This document shows positions 53,594 to 62,382 of a stretch of 64,000 nucleotides of DNA, in pieces. The translations under genes were made by a program, and so were the position numbers. Each line of letters starts with the position of its first letter. The stretch's first letter is position 1. The DNA comes from FEB-35 sp050263095. GTDB lineage: Bacteria; Desulfobacterota; Deferrimicrobia; Deferrimicrobiales; Deferrimicrobiaceae. The stretch covers positions 51,286 to 115,285 of the forward strand of contig JBLNEW010000080.1 in assembly GCA_050263095.1 (NCBI GenBank), in the 5' to 3' direction. Under the pieces are notes generated by a model. The model saw only the letters and a program-made list of their open reading frames with translations, did not search any database and was not told the origin of the DNA.

Positions 53594-53800
53594 GGTCCAC
53601 CCCTTCCGCGTCCATCGGTCCCGCCGGCGGGCACTACGCCCGACGACGGCACGCCCCCCATTATATCTCCGCCTTGCCCGGGAGCGGCACCGGAAACCTT
53701 GCCCTGCGCCCCGGCAACGACGTTAAAATGGAGGCCCCGGGAAACCCCCATCCGGGAAACGACATCAGATGCAGCGAGATTCCGACAGGAGGGTCCAACC

Positions 53801-54292
53801 ATGAAGGGTTCCCGTAAGTCGACGGCGGCGATCGGAACAGCGATTCTCACCCTGCTTGCGTTTCTTGCGCTCCCCGTTCAGGGGAAGGCGGCCGAGACCG
53901 CGGGCGGGCAGGCGGCCGGACCGGCCAGGATGGAAGCGAAATCACCCTGCAATTGCGACTGCTGCGGCGAAGAATGCGCCTGCGGGAAGGGACACGGATG
54001 CGGGCACAAGCACGGTGCCCACGGCATGCCGGGCATGATGGAGGGGATGAAGAAGCACATGGACGAGGTCCGCAAGGCAGTCGCCTCCCTCCGCGAGCAC
54101 GAGAAGAAGATGGAAGGGATAACCGATCCGGCGCAGTTCCGCAAGGCGGCCATCGAGCACTTCCGCATGCTGGACGACCTCCAGGAATCCCACGTCAAGC
54201 ACATGGACTCCATGACGGGCGGAGCAGGGAGCAAGCCCATGCACCACGGACACGGCCACCACGGACAATGCGAGGATTGCCCCCGCAGGTAG
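53801..54292 (+). CDS. Exported Cys/His-rich metal-binding protein
   Basis: The 163-residue product starts at the ATG after AGGAGGG. Signal peptide IGTAILTLLAFLALPVQGKAAE. After a linker comes a dense Cys/His segment (CNCDCCGEECACGKG then HGCGHKHG), a Met-rich bridge (GMPGMMEGMKKHMDEVRK), a helical region with HFRMLDDLQESHVKHM, and a C-terminal HHGHGHHGQCEDC. It likely binds soft or transition metals in the periplasm. I do not recognise a named family. Confidence 0.72.
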   Translation: MKGSRKSTAAIGTAILTLLAFLALPVQGKAAETAGGQAAGPARMEAKSPCNCDCCGEECACGKGHGCGHKHGAHGMPGMMEGMKKHMDEVRKAVASLREHEKKMEGITDPAQFRKAAIEHFRMLDDLQESHVKHMDSMTGGAGSKPMHHGHGHHGQCEDCPRR

Positions 54293-54298
54293 CGGTTT

Positions 54299-54631
54299 TC
54301 AGGCCGAACGGAACATGAAGTAGGCGGCGCCGATCAGGCACAGGGCGCCCCACAGGTAGTCGATTTTAAGGGGCTGACGCATGTAGAAGGTCGCGAATCC
54401 GGCGAACACCACCATGGTGATGACCTCCTGGATGACCTTCAGCTGCGGCAGGGTGAAGTGCTGGTAGCCGATGCGGTTGGCGGGTACCTGGAGGACGTAC
54501 TCGAAGAAGGCGATTCCCCAGCTCGCGAGGATCGCCAGATAAAGCGGCGTGTTGTTCAGGTCCTTCAGATGACCGTACCAGGCAAATGTCATGAAGATGT
54601 TGGAGCAGAACAGAAGCGAGATGGTTTTCAT
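54299..54631 (-). CDS. DUF486 (DMT-like) four-helix membrane protein
   Basis: The 110-residue product has four transmembrane helices: FCSNIFMTFAWYGHLK, LAILASWGIAFFEYVLQVPANRIGY, VIQEVITMVVFAGFA and YLWGALCLIGAAYFMF. This is the DUF486 family, half-size relatives of drug/metabolite transporters. Function unknown. Ends six bases from the convergent Cys/His-rich gene. Confidence 0.88.
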   Translation of the reverse strand: MKTISLLFCSNIFMTFAWYGHLKDLNNTPLYLAILASWGIAFFEYVLQVPANRIGYQHFTLPQLKVIQEVITMVVFAGFATFYMRQPLKIDYLWGALCLIGAAYFMFRSA

Positions 54632-54683
54632 TGCGCCCCCCCGGGGAATGATTCGCCCGTTATTTTACCACTCTAAAGTCGAA

Positions 54684-54713
54684 GAGGGCCGCGTCCCCAC
54701 GGACGCGGCCCTC
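54684..54713 (-). terminator. Terminator downstream of gdhA
   Basis: A 13-bp perfect stem (GAGGGCCGCGTCC) around a four-base loop, 31 bases past the gdhA stop; the following bases TTCGACTTT form only a partial T tract. Confidence 0.75.
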
Positions 54714-54744
54714 CCGGGCAAACTTCACCGTTTTCAGCCGGAAG

Positions 54745-56088
54745 CTACACGAGCCCGTGGGCGATCATGGCGCGGGCGACCTTGATGAAGCCGGCGATGT
54801 TCGCTCCCACGACCATGTTCCCGGGGGAGCCGAACTCCTCGGCGGCCTCGGAGCACAGCGTAAATACGTTCCTCATGATCTGACGCAGCTTGGCGTCGGT
54901 CTCCTCGAATCCCCACGCCTCCCTGCTCGCGTTCTGCTGCATCTCCAGCCCGGATGTGGCCACGCCGCCGGCATTTGCCGCCTTGCCGGGCCCGTAGGCG
55001 ATCCCCGCCTGGATAAACACATGGACCCCCTCCGGCGTGGTGGGCATGTTCGCCCCCTCGCCCACTGCGATGCAGCCGTTCTTCACGAGCTTCTTTGCGT
55101 CCTTCCCGGTGATCTCGTTTTCGGTCGCCGACGGGAACGCGACGTCGCAGGGGATGTCCCATATGTTGCCGTTCGGGGTGTACCGCGCGCCCTTGTGGTA
55201 CTCGCAATAATCCTTGATCCGCCGGCGCTCTATCTCCTTCAGCTGCTTGATCGTCTCGATGTTCATCCCCTTCTCGTCGTAGATAACGCCGTTGGAATCG
55301 CTCATCGCGATGACCTTTCCGCCGAGCTCCTGCACCTTTTCCAGCGTGTAGATCGCCACGTTCCCGGATCCGGAAACGACGACCTTCTTCCCCTTGAAGC
55401 CGTTCCTCCTGGCCTTGAGCATTTCATCGACGAAGTAGGTGCAGCCGTAGCCGGTGGCTTCCGTGCGCACCTGGCTGCCGCCGTACACCAGCCCCTTGCC
55501 TGTGAGTACGCCGGCCTCGAACTTGTTCGTCAGCCTCTTGTAATGCCCGAAGAGGTAGCCGATCTCACGGCCGCCGACGCCGATGTCGCCGGCGGGGACG
55601 TCGGTGTGCTCGCCTATGATCCGCCAGAGCTCGGTCATGAAGCTCTGGCAGAAGCGCATGACCTCTCCGTCCGATTTGCCCTTGGGATCGAAATCGGACC
55701 CGCCCTTCGCCCCGCCGATCGGGAGCCCGGTCAGCGAGTTCTTGAATATCTGCTCGAATCCCAGGAACTTGATGATCCCGAGATAGACCGAGGGGTGGAA
55801 CCGCAGGCCCCCCTTGTAGGGCCCGAGCGCGCTGTTGAACTGGACGCGGAAGCCCCGGTTTATCTGGACCTCTCCCTTGTCGTCCTGCCAGGGCACCCTG
55901 AAGATCGTCTGCCGCTCCGGTTCGCAGATCCTCTCGATGACCTTTGCCTCGGCGAACTCCGGATACTTGACGAGGACGGGCCCGAGCGATTCGAGCACCT
56001 CCTTGACGGCCTGGTGGAATTCCACCTCTCCCGGATTGCGCTTCATGACCTCCTGGAAAATCGACTCGAGTCTCTCCGTCAACGCCAT
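54745..56088 (-). CDS. gdhA: NADP-type glutamate dehydrogenase
   Basis: Makes glutamate from 2-oxoglutarate and ammonium. The 447-residue product is the hexameric bacterial type: KGGLRFHPSVYLGIIKFLGFEQIFKNSLTGLPIGGAKGGSDFDPKGKSD with the catalytic lysines, the Rossmann motif VVVSGSGNVAIYTLEKV, and GGVATSGLEMQQNASREAW. Cofactor preference for NADP is inferred from family type. Own promoter and terminator indicate a single-gene transcript. Confidence 0.97.
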   Translation of the reverse strand: MALTERLESIFQEVMKRNPGEVEFHQAVKEVLESLGPVLVKYPEFAEAKVIERICEPERQTIFRVPWQDDKGEVQINRGFRVQFNSALGPYKGGLRFHPSVYLGIIKFLGFEQIFKNSLTGLPIGGAKGGSDFDPKGKSDGEVMRFCQSFMTELWRIIGEHTDVPAGDIGVGGREIGYLFGHYKRLTNKFEAGVLTGKGLVYGGSQVRTEATGYGCTYFVDEMLKARRNGFKGKKVVVSGSGNVAIYTLEKVQELGGKVIAMSDSNGVIYDEKGMNIETIKQLKEIERRRIKDYCEYHKGARYTPNGNIWDIPCDVAFPSATENEITGKDAKKLVKNGCIAVGEGANMPTTPEGVHVFIQAGIAYGPGKAANAGGVATSGLEMQQNASREAWGFEETDAKLRQIMRNVFTLCSEAAEEFGSPGNMVVGANIAGFIKVARAMIAHGLV

Positions 56089-56159
56089 GTTCCCTCCTCC
56101 CCCTTCTTCGGCTTTTTCCTCAGGTCGGCGTCCCCCTTAAGGGGCGCCCGTGAAATCCG

Positions 56160-56187
56160 AATTTACCTTTTTCGCGTCACAGGTCAA
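56160..56187 (-). promoter_or_regulatory. Candidate promoter for gdhA
   Basis: TTGACC, 16-base spacer, TAAATT on the minus strand. Between it and the gene a hairpin (CCCCTTAAGGGG core within GGCG...CGCC, about 56126-56147) lies in the leader. Confidence 0.5.
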
Positions 56188-56207
56188 GGCAATCCATGTT
56201 AATTGGG

Positions 56208-56223
56208 TATAATCGGGTATTAT
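56208..56223 (+). promoter_or_regulatory. Candidate -10 region for the Fic gene
   Basis: Two direct-repeat -10-like boxes, TATAAT (56208) and TATTAT (56218), both preceded by GGG, lie 17-32 bases before the ATG. No strong -35 is visible for either. Confidence 0.4.
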
Positions 56224-56239
56224 TTAAGCGGAGGGAGCG

Positions 56240-57310
56240 ATGGATAAAAGGCTCGACAACCGGCTGCCGGGGCTCTCCCCGCCCGCCTGGCCCGTCATCC
56301 TGTCCCGGATTTCGGAGATCGACGAGCTGAAAGGGTGGTGGAAGGGGCGGTTCGAACCGCCGCCCTTCTATCTCGGCAGCCTGCGCAGGAAGACGATCGC
56401 CCTTTCCGCGAAAGCCTCCGCCGGTATCGGCTGGATCGGACTGCCGCGGGGAGCGGAGGGACCTGCGCCCTCGCCGGTTCCATCCCGGGCGGAGGAGCTG
56501 CGCCGCGCATCGTGGGCGCGTTATGCGCACATCCTGAAGTCGATATTCGACGGGCACGTAAAGATGCACCTGACACGGGAAACGGTCTTGGGCATCCATG
56601 ACGGACTTTTCAGGCATTCCTCGGCGGAACCGGCGCAAGGGGGAGCATACCGGTCCCTCCCCGACCGCGCCGCATTCACCCATCGCCGGACAGCCGAATC
56701 GATCGCGCTGAGACCGGCGCCACCCGAATCGATCGGGGCCATGATGGACGCGCTCATCTCATGGACGAACTCACGCCTGGACTCGGGCGCATCCCATCCT
56801 CTGCTCGTCATCGCCGGCTTCGTTCTTGAATTCCTCGCGATACGCCCTTTCTCGGCGGGCAACGGCCGCACCAGCCGCCTGCTCACCGGCCTGCTGCTGC
56901 TTAGGTGCGGCTACGCCTACCTTCCGTACGCGTCGCTCGAGAAGGTCATATCCGAGCGCAACGCGGATTACTACCTCGCCCTGCGCAAAAGCCAGATGTC
57001 GCTGCACCTGCCGCGTCCCGACATGGGCCCGTGGTTTCTCGCTTTCCTGGACGCGATGCGCGCCCACGCGAGAGAGCTCAAGGGGAATCTCGCGTCGCTG
57101 CCGCCGGGGAGGAGGCTATCCGGCAACCAGGAAGGGGTGCTGGCGCTGTTCGAACGCCACCGGGAGGTCACGAACCGGATGGCGGCGGGCGAGCTGGGCA
57201 TGCCCCGGGAAACCGCCAAGCAGGTTTTAAACCGCCTCGTCTCCCTCAACCTGATCGAGCGCGTCGGCGCGGGACGCGCCGTCCGGTACCGGAAGGCCGA
57301 GCCCGTGTGA
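56240..57310 (+). CDS. Fic-family protein with altered active-site motif
   Basis: The 356-residue product starts after GCGGAGGGAGCG. N-terminal Fic_N-like helices (SRISEIDELKGWW), a Fic core with GAYRSLP and EFLAIRPFSAGNGRTSRLL, and a C-terminal winged helix (REVTNRMAAGELGMPRETAKQVLNRLVSLNLIERV). The canonical HPFxDGNGR reads RPFSAGNGR: the catalytic His is Arg202 and the acidic metal ligand is Ala206, while the phosphate-binding GNGR is intact. AMP-transfer activity is therefore doubtful; nucleotide binding or a regulatory role is possible. An inhibitory (S/T)xxxE(G/N) helix is not evident to me. Monocistronic. Confidence 0.87.
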   Translation: MDKRLDNRLPGLSPPAWPVILSRISEIDELKGWWKGRFEPPPFYLGSLRRKTIALSAKASAGIGWIGLPRGAEGPAPSPVPSRAEELRRASWARYAHILKSIFDGHVKMHLTRETVLGIHDGLFRHSSAEPAQGGAYRSLPDRAAFTHRRTAESIALRPAPPESIGAMMDALISWTNSRLDSGASHPLLVIAGFVLEFLAIRPFSAGNGRTSRLLTGLLLLRCGYAYLPYASLEKVISERNADYYLALRKSQMSLHLPRPDMGPWFLAFLDAMRAHARELKGNLASLPPGRRLSGNQEGVLALFERHREVTNRMAAGELGMPRETAKQVLNRLVSLNLIERVGAGRAVRYRKAEPV

Positions 57311-57376
57311 TCGTCGCCCGGCCAAATCGTTTCCTGCAACGGTTGCACCCCACGGAAGGCGCTGCGCCTCCGGATC

Positions 57377-57815
57377 GGCTGCGTTCCCTGGTTACGCTTG
57401 ATTCCTCGCGGAGGCAGGGAACGCACCCGTCATTCGAGCGATCATGGCTCCGCGGCCGACGCAGGGAGCGAGAACCCAACCGATAGAGAACAAACGGAGG
57501 GTTCGAGCTCCGAGGCAAGCGCCGAGCGAGCAGCGAGGAAAAGACGCCGTGGATGGCGCCGTCAGCTTGCCAAGGCGGAGGATACGATCGCGACGGGGGC
57601 CGCTTGAGCCTCGGCGATCACGCCATCGGCCTTTGCGGCCGCCTCGCCCGCCTGACGGGCTCCTCAAGGTCGCCCTCTTCCTCCCTCTTTGGTCGGCGGC
57701 GGGCTCGGAGTTCGAATTTCCCTAAAAGTTAACCACGGAAATGCAACGCTCGGAGAAATTAGAACTCCCCGGAGGCGCAGCCGTTGAGCCTATATCGCTC
57801 GCCCCTCCGAGGCAG
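57377..57815 (+). repeat. Interspersed non-coding repeat, short copy
   Basis: This 439-base copy, in a 533-base gene-free gap, shares four ordered blocks with 28284-28844 in reverse orientation. They are 57377-57413, about 57410-57433, 57438-57466 and 57767-57815, each about 92-97% identical. The first three blocks lie nearly end to end here but are spread over more than 300 bases in the other copy. About 300 bases between the third and fourth blocks have no match to the other copy. No gene, tRNA or transposase is visible. Confidence 0.8.
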
Positions 57816-57843
57816 CGAAGCCGGGTGTGCCGCTTCGGCTGCC

Positions 57844-60462
57844 CTACGCGAAGTAGCAGACGGCGCGCTGCTTCAGCGAATCGGCGTTCAGGAGGAGCCT
57901 CCGGCCGCCGGTCCCGGCCTGCACGTCTATGACGCGGACGACGCCGGCCAATCCCGCCTCATCCGGAAGCAGTTCGGCAAGCCGGTTCTTCGACCGCAGG
58001 AAGAATCCCTCGTTCAGGCAACTCCCTTTCGCCTTCGGAAACACGGCCAGGTAGAGCATGTTCGTCTCGACCAGGTCGTTGAAGAAGTGAGTGCCCAGGG
58101 AAACGTTGGGGATGATGTGCTTGCCCATGGCGACGACTTCGCACAGGACGGAGGCCGTCGCGATCTCCGCGAACGAGACCGGCACGCCCAGCGACGCCAT
58201 CTTGGTCCCCCACCGCCCGGGTCCCAGCAGCATGACGGATTTGCGCCCGCCTTCCTCCTCGATGTGGGTGAGCATCCCGATGAGGCGAGCCACGGAGTGG
58301 CGGTCCCCGATCGGCATCTCCCCGTAGACGGAAGGGACGACGTAGATCAACCGGTCGACGGCGGCGTGCGAGCTCTGTCCTATGATCGGCCCGCGGGTTT
58401 CGAAGACAAGGTCCTTCCGGGGGATGGACCGCGGGGGAGGCACGATGATGCCTCCCTCCTTAACCTGCAGGGGGCGGCATTGCACGAGGTTGACCCGGTA
58501 GCTGCCGTCTTCGAGGAAGTTGGCGGTGAACTCGACGTCCACCTGGTACTCGTATGCCTCCCGCAGGGCGGCAAGCATGTCCCGCATGTCCGGGACGAAT
58601 GACGTCGCGGAGAGCAGCCGGTCGAAGGTGAGGACGCAGCGGGACGGCCCCGCGGCCGCCGGGCTTCCCGCCCTTCCGCGGTCGCCGGACCTCTCCTTGC
58701 GCGCGGCGAACATGTCCATCGGCAGGTCGGGGCTGGCCTGCACCACCTCGTCGACGTTCAGGGAAACGAAGCTGTTTGCAGAAAGGTCCAGCGCGTCCAC
58801 GCGCCTCTGGGCGAACTCGACGACTTCTCCGAAGTCGGCTTCAGGACGCCGCGCGGGGGCGTTCAGCGCCACGAGGCGGGTGTAGTCGTCGTCGGACCGC
58901 TCCACCGCCCTCGTCCCCAGCCCGAAGACGATCCGGAGCATGCCGGCCCTCGGGTCGATGTACTCGCTCCAGGCGTACGGGTTGTACGAGAGTCCGACGC
59001 CTGCGATCTGGGGGAAGAACAGGTGCCCGTGGATGGCGCCCGACACCCTCTGCACGAGGAGCGCCATCTGCTCGTCCCGGTCCAGGAGGCCCCGGTGGGC
59101 CCTGTACAGCAAGGCTTCCTCGCTCATCGTGCTGGCGTAGACGCTTTTCACGGCCGACAGGAAGGCCTCGAGTCGATCCTCCGGGGAGCCCTGGTTCGGG
59201 CAGAACACGCTGTCGTACTTCCCGGTGAACGCGTTGCCGAAGCTGTCCTCGAGGAGACTGCTGGACCGCACGATTATGGGCGATTGCCCGAAGTATTCCA
59301 GCATCGTCAGGAACTGCCCGCGTATGAACGAGGGGAAGGTCCCCGACAGTATCTTTCGGCGCGCCTCGCCCGCTCCCTCGAGGTACGAAGCGGTGTTCCG
59401 CTGGTCGCGCCTGGCCTGCCACAAGCCGTTCCTTACAAGGTACGTGTAGAAGACGTCGGAGCCGATGTAGAAGGAGTCGTGGGTTTCCATCCGGCCGCGC
59501 CAGCGCCCGTTTTCCCTCGCCAGGATGGCGCGGGACAGGAGCATCCCGACGGATTTCCCGCCTATCAGCCCCGTCCCGATCATGCGCTTGCGGATGGCCA
59601 GCAGGTCCGAGAGGTCCAGGTAGCGGGAGGCCAGGCGGATGACCCGCTCGTCCCGGGTCACCATCATCCGGAGCAGGCGGGGGAAAATGCCCTCCGCCTC
59701 CTCCTTCGGCCGAACGCCGCTTTCCACCCCCTCCATGACCTCGCGGGCCTCGAGGAACTTCCGGTCCCAGATGTCGAGCGTGCGGGAGACGGCGTCCACG
59801 CGCTGCTCCGTGATTCGTGCCAGCACCTCGGCCAGCACGGAGCTCTCGGTCAGCGGGCGGAAAGCCTCCCCGTCGCGCACGTGGGGGAGGAACATCGTCG
59901 GCGAGTAGCGCTGATGGACCTTCAATGGGTGCACGTACAGGCTCCCATCGTGGCGGAACACGTCGAGCAGGAGCTGGGTCGTGTTGCGGATCGCGGAGAC
60001 GGCCTCGAACGAGTGGCGGTCCCGCAGGAGCGCGAAATATGTGATCGTCTCTAGCTCGTAAAGGTACGGGCAGGTGACCATGAAGAAGTTGCCGAGCATC
60101 AGGTCGCTGTACCAGTCGGCCGCGAGGTCGGACAGGCAGTCGAAAAGGTAGAAGGTCCCCCGCCCTGCCCTCTCGATGACCTTGTGGATCTCGGCGGTGA
60201 ACGTCTCGAACCCCACCTCCGGATTCAGCCGGTGGATCTCGGCGCCGCTTTCCTCTCCCACCAGCTCGGGATGGCGGGCGAACCGGAAGTAGACGAGCTT
60301 CTTCCCGCTCCCGAGTGCGTCCTTCCGGTACGGAGCCACGAAGGGGATGTAGTCCTCGACGGAGTCGACCTGCCACACTATGTTGTCGCCCGGCAGCAGC
60401 CCCCGGACCACGCGGTCCAGTCCCGGCAGTCCCGTGCTCAACGGTCTCGAGTCGGCCTTCAT
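57844..60462 (-). CDS. KaiC-like / PEP-synthase-type ATP-grasp fusion protein
   Basis: The 872-residue product starts at ATG after GGGGAGGGAGC. Residues about 1-210 resemble a RecA/KaiC-like domain (LSTGLPGLDRVVRGLLPGDNIVW), but the Walker A lysine-threonine is missing. A central region contains an ATP-grasp of PPDK_N type (GLIGGKSVGMLL, SPIIVRSSSLLEDSFGNAFTGKYDSVF, DEQMALLVQRVSG), where PEP synthase and pyruvate phosphate dikinase bind ATP. The phosphohistidine and PEP-barrel domains of those enzymes are absent. A unique C-terminal part follows (MLLGPGRWGTKMASLGVPVSFAEI). Homologues occur in Geobacter-like genomes without a shown role. Confidence 0.8.
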   Translation of the reverse strand: MKADSRPLSTGLPGLDRVVRGLLPGDNIVWQVDSVEDYIPFVAPYRKDALGSGKKLVYFRFARHPELVGEESGAEIHRLNPEVGFETFTAEIHKVIERAGRGTFYLFDCLSDLAADWYSDLMLGNFFMVTCPYLYELETITYFALLRDRHSFEAVSAIRNTTQLLLDVFRHDGSLYVHPLKVHQRYSPTMFLPHVRDGEAFRPLTESSVLAEVLARITEQRVDAVSRTLDIWDRKFLEAREVMEGVESGVRPKEEAEGIFPRLLRMMVTRDERVIRLASRYLDLSDLLAIRKRMIGTGLIGGKSVGMLLSRAILARENGRWRGRMETHDSFYIGSDVFYTYLVRNGLWQARRDQRNTASYLEGAGEARRKILSGTFPSFIRGQFLTMLEYFGQSPIIVRSSSLLEDSFGNAFTGKYDSVFCPNQGSPEDRLEAFLSAVKSVYASTMSEEALLYRAHRGLLDRDEQMALLVQRVSGAIHGHLFFPQIAGVGLSYNPYAWSEYIDPRAGMLRIVFGLGTRAVERSDDDYTRLVALNAPARRPEADFGEVVEFAQRRVDALDLSANSFVSLNVDEVVQASPDLPMDMFAARKERSGDRGRAGSPAAAGPSRCVLTFDRLLSATSFVPDMRDMLAALREAYEYQVDVEFTANFLEDGSYRVNLVQCRPLQVKEGGIIVPPPRSIPRKDLVFETRGPIIGQSSHAAVDRLIYVVPSVYGEMPIGDRHSVARLIGMLTHIEEEGGRKSVMLLGPGRWGTKMASLGVPVSFAEIATASVLCEVVAMGKHIIPNVSLGTHFFNDLVETNMLYLAVFPKAKGSCLNEGFFLRSKNRLAELLPDEAGLAGVVRVIDVQAGTGGRRLLLNADSLKQRAVCYFA

Positions 60463-60514
60463 CCGCTCCCTCCCCGGCGGGCGGCCCCTCCAGGGCCTTC
60501 CCGTCCACGCGGGT

Positions 60515-60523
60515 ATTCTATCA
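60515..60523 (-). promoter_or_regulatory. Extended -10 promoter for the KaiC/PPDK-like gene
   Basis: TGATAGAAT on the minus strand (TGn plus five-of-six -10), about 50 bases upstream of the ATG. Confidence 0.45.
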
Positions 60524-60563
60524 TCAAGGAAAAGGAAGCGATGGAGGACGGCCCGGAGACGGG

Positions 60564-60569
60564 TATAAT
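60564..60569 (+). promoter_or_regulatory. Candidate -10 box for the radical SAM gene
   Basis: Perfect TATAAT 30 bases before the GTG start; -35 poor. Confidence 0.4.
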
Positions 60570-60598
60570 GGCGCAATACGACAGCGGAGCCGCGCACC

Positions 60599-62287
60599 GT
60601 GAAGCAGGCAGACCTTATACTCCTCCATCCTCCGAGCGTTTACAACTTCCGCAAAATTCCGATCTTCCACGGTCCCATAAGCGACGTGATCCCATCGTCT
60701 TCCATCTTCGAGAACTACCCGATCGGGTTCCTGACCCTTTCCGAATACCTGAGCAGGCACGGTTTCGCCGTCAGGATCGTCAACCTGGCCATGAAGATGC
60801 TCGAGGATTTCTCGTTCGACCCGGAAGGCTTCATCGCAAAACTGCATCCCGCCGCCTTCGGCATCGACCTGCACTGGCTCCCCCACGTTGACGGCGCCTT
60901 GAGCCTCGCGGAGGCGGTCAAGAAGCGGCATCCCGGCATCCCCGTGATCTTCGGCGGCCTGTCGGCGACCTATTTCCGGCAGGAGATAATGCGCGACTAC
61001 CCTTTCGTGGATTTCATAGTCTGCGGCGATTCGACCGAAGAGCCCGTGCGGCTGCTCATGGAGGCGATCAAGTCCGGCGGGGATTTCAGGACGGTGCCGA
61101 ACCTGGTATGGAGGAACGGTGAGGGGGGCGTCGCGGATAACGGCATTTCCTACCGCCCCGCAAATCTGGATCACGTGCACTTCGATTATTCCCATCCCGT
61201 GAAAATGACGATGAAATACCACGATCCGTGGGGCTACCTGCCGTTCCGGAACTGGCTGTCGAATCCGGTTATGGCGGTTTTTTCCTGCCGGGGGTGTTCC
61301 CATGACTGCGTATCGTGCGGAGGATCCGCATCGGCGTTTCGCCGGCTCTGCTCGCGGGAGCGGCCGGCGTTCAGGTCCCCGGAGCTGCTGGCGAAGGACG
61401 TAAGGAACATAGCGAGGTATACAGGGGCGCCCGTGATGGTCATAGGCGATCTGCTGCAGGCCGGAAACGATTACGCCGAAACCTTCCTCGGGGCCATGAA
61501 GAAGTACAGGATCAGGAACGGGCTGGCCATAGAATTCTTCCGCCCGCCGGCGGCCGACTTCGTGCGGGAGGTGGCCGATTCGCTGCACAATTTCAACGTG
61601 GAGATCTCGCCCGAGTCGCATGATCCGCGCGTCCGCGGGGCGTTCGGGAAACATTACGGCAACGACGAACTGGAGGCGTCGATCGATGCGTTCGTGCGCA
61701 GTTCGTGCCGGCGGCTCGACCTGTTTTTCATGGTGGGGCTCCCCTTCCAGGACTACGGATCGGTCATGGAGACGGTGGAGTATTGCGGGGAGCTCATGCG
61801 CAAGCACGGCGGTTCGAAAAGACTTCTCCCGATGATCGCTCCCCTGGCCCCCTTCGTGGACCCCGGCAGCAGGCTGTTCGAAGAAGCCGACCGATTCGGT
61901 TACCGTCTCTTCTACAGGACCCTCGCGGAACACCGGCAGGCCATGCTCATGCCGACCTGGAAGCATCGCCTGAATTACGAGACCGAGTGGATGACGCGGG
62001 AGGAGATCGTGCGGGCCACTTACGACGGGGCCCTGAAGCTCACCGAGCTGAAAGCCTCCTACGGAGTCGTGGGAAAGGCGGAAGCAGGGGAGATCAAGCG
62101 GCATATACTGATGGCAAAGGAGCTGTTCAGGCGCATGGAGGATGAGCCGTCCATCGACGCCGCCCTGGAAAAGGAGATATTCAGGCTGAACCGGCTCGAT
62201 TTCCTTTGCAACAAGCATGAGCTGGAATGGCCGGTCAAAGGACTCAAACTGCACCTGATAAATATTTTCAGGTTGTTGTTCAGATAA
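60599..62287 (+). CDS. B12-binding radical SAM protein
   Basis: The 562-residue product starts at a GTG. N-terminal cobalamin-binding-type Rossmann domain (LILLHPPSVYNF, GFLTLSEYLSRHGFAVRIVNLA, AFGIDLHWLPHVDGALSLAEAVKKRHP, VIFGGLSATYF). Then a radical SAM core with the cluster motif Cys233-x3-Cys237-x2-Cys240 (CSHDCVSC) plus an extra Cys230 just before it. Later NVEISPESHDPRVRGAFGK and MVGLPFQDYGSVMETVEYC are typical of this group. Such enzymes methylate or rearrange unreactive carbons; substrate unknown. It is not evidently linked to the hydrogenase genes it converges on. Confidence 0.88.
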   Translation: MKQADLILLHPPSVYNFRKIPIFHGPISDVIPSSSIFENYPIGFLTLSEYLSRHGFAVRIVNLAMKMLEDFSFDPEGFIAKLHPAAFGIDLHWLPHVDGALSLAEAVKKRHPGIPVIFGGLSATYFRQEIMRDYPFVDFIVCGDSTEEPVRLLMEAIKSGGDFRTVPNLVWRNGEGGVADNGISYRPANLDHVHFDYSHPVKMTMKYHDPWGYLPFRNWLSNPVMAVFSCRGCSHDCVSCGGSASAFRRLCSRERPAFRSPELLAKDVRNIARYTGAPVMVIGDLLQAGNDYAETFLGAMKKYRIRNGLAIEFFRPPAADFVREVADSLHNFNVEISPESHDPRVRGAFGKHYGNDELEASIDAFVRSSCRRLDLFFMVGLPFQDYGSVMETVEYCGELMRKHGGSKRLLPMIAPLAPFVDPGSRLFEEADRFGYRLFYRTLAEHRQAMLMPTWKHRLNYETEWMTREEIVRATYDGALKLTELKASYGVVGKAEAGEIKRHILMAKELFRRMEDEPSIDAALEKEIFRLNRLDFLCNKHELEWPVKGLKLHLINIFRLLFR

Positions 62288-62308
62288 GGCGGCTGCCGCC
62301 GGCCAATG

Positions 62309-62335
62309 AAAAGGGGAGGCTTCTCAAGCCCCCCC
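62309..62335 (-). terminator. Terminator of the hydrogenase operon
   Basis: On the minus strand GGGGGGCTT and AAGCCTCCCC pair around GAG and are followed by TTTTC, 48 bases past the cytochrome b stop. Confidence 0.7.
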
Positions 62336-62382
62336 ATTCGTCCCTCCGGCCCCCCTGCCGCCGGGTGTTCGGGTTGCGTTGG

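Noticed and set aside
57700..57725. tRNA-like T-arm (GTTCGAATT)
   Set aside because: The five-base stems on either side do not pair and no acceptor or anticodon arm is visible.
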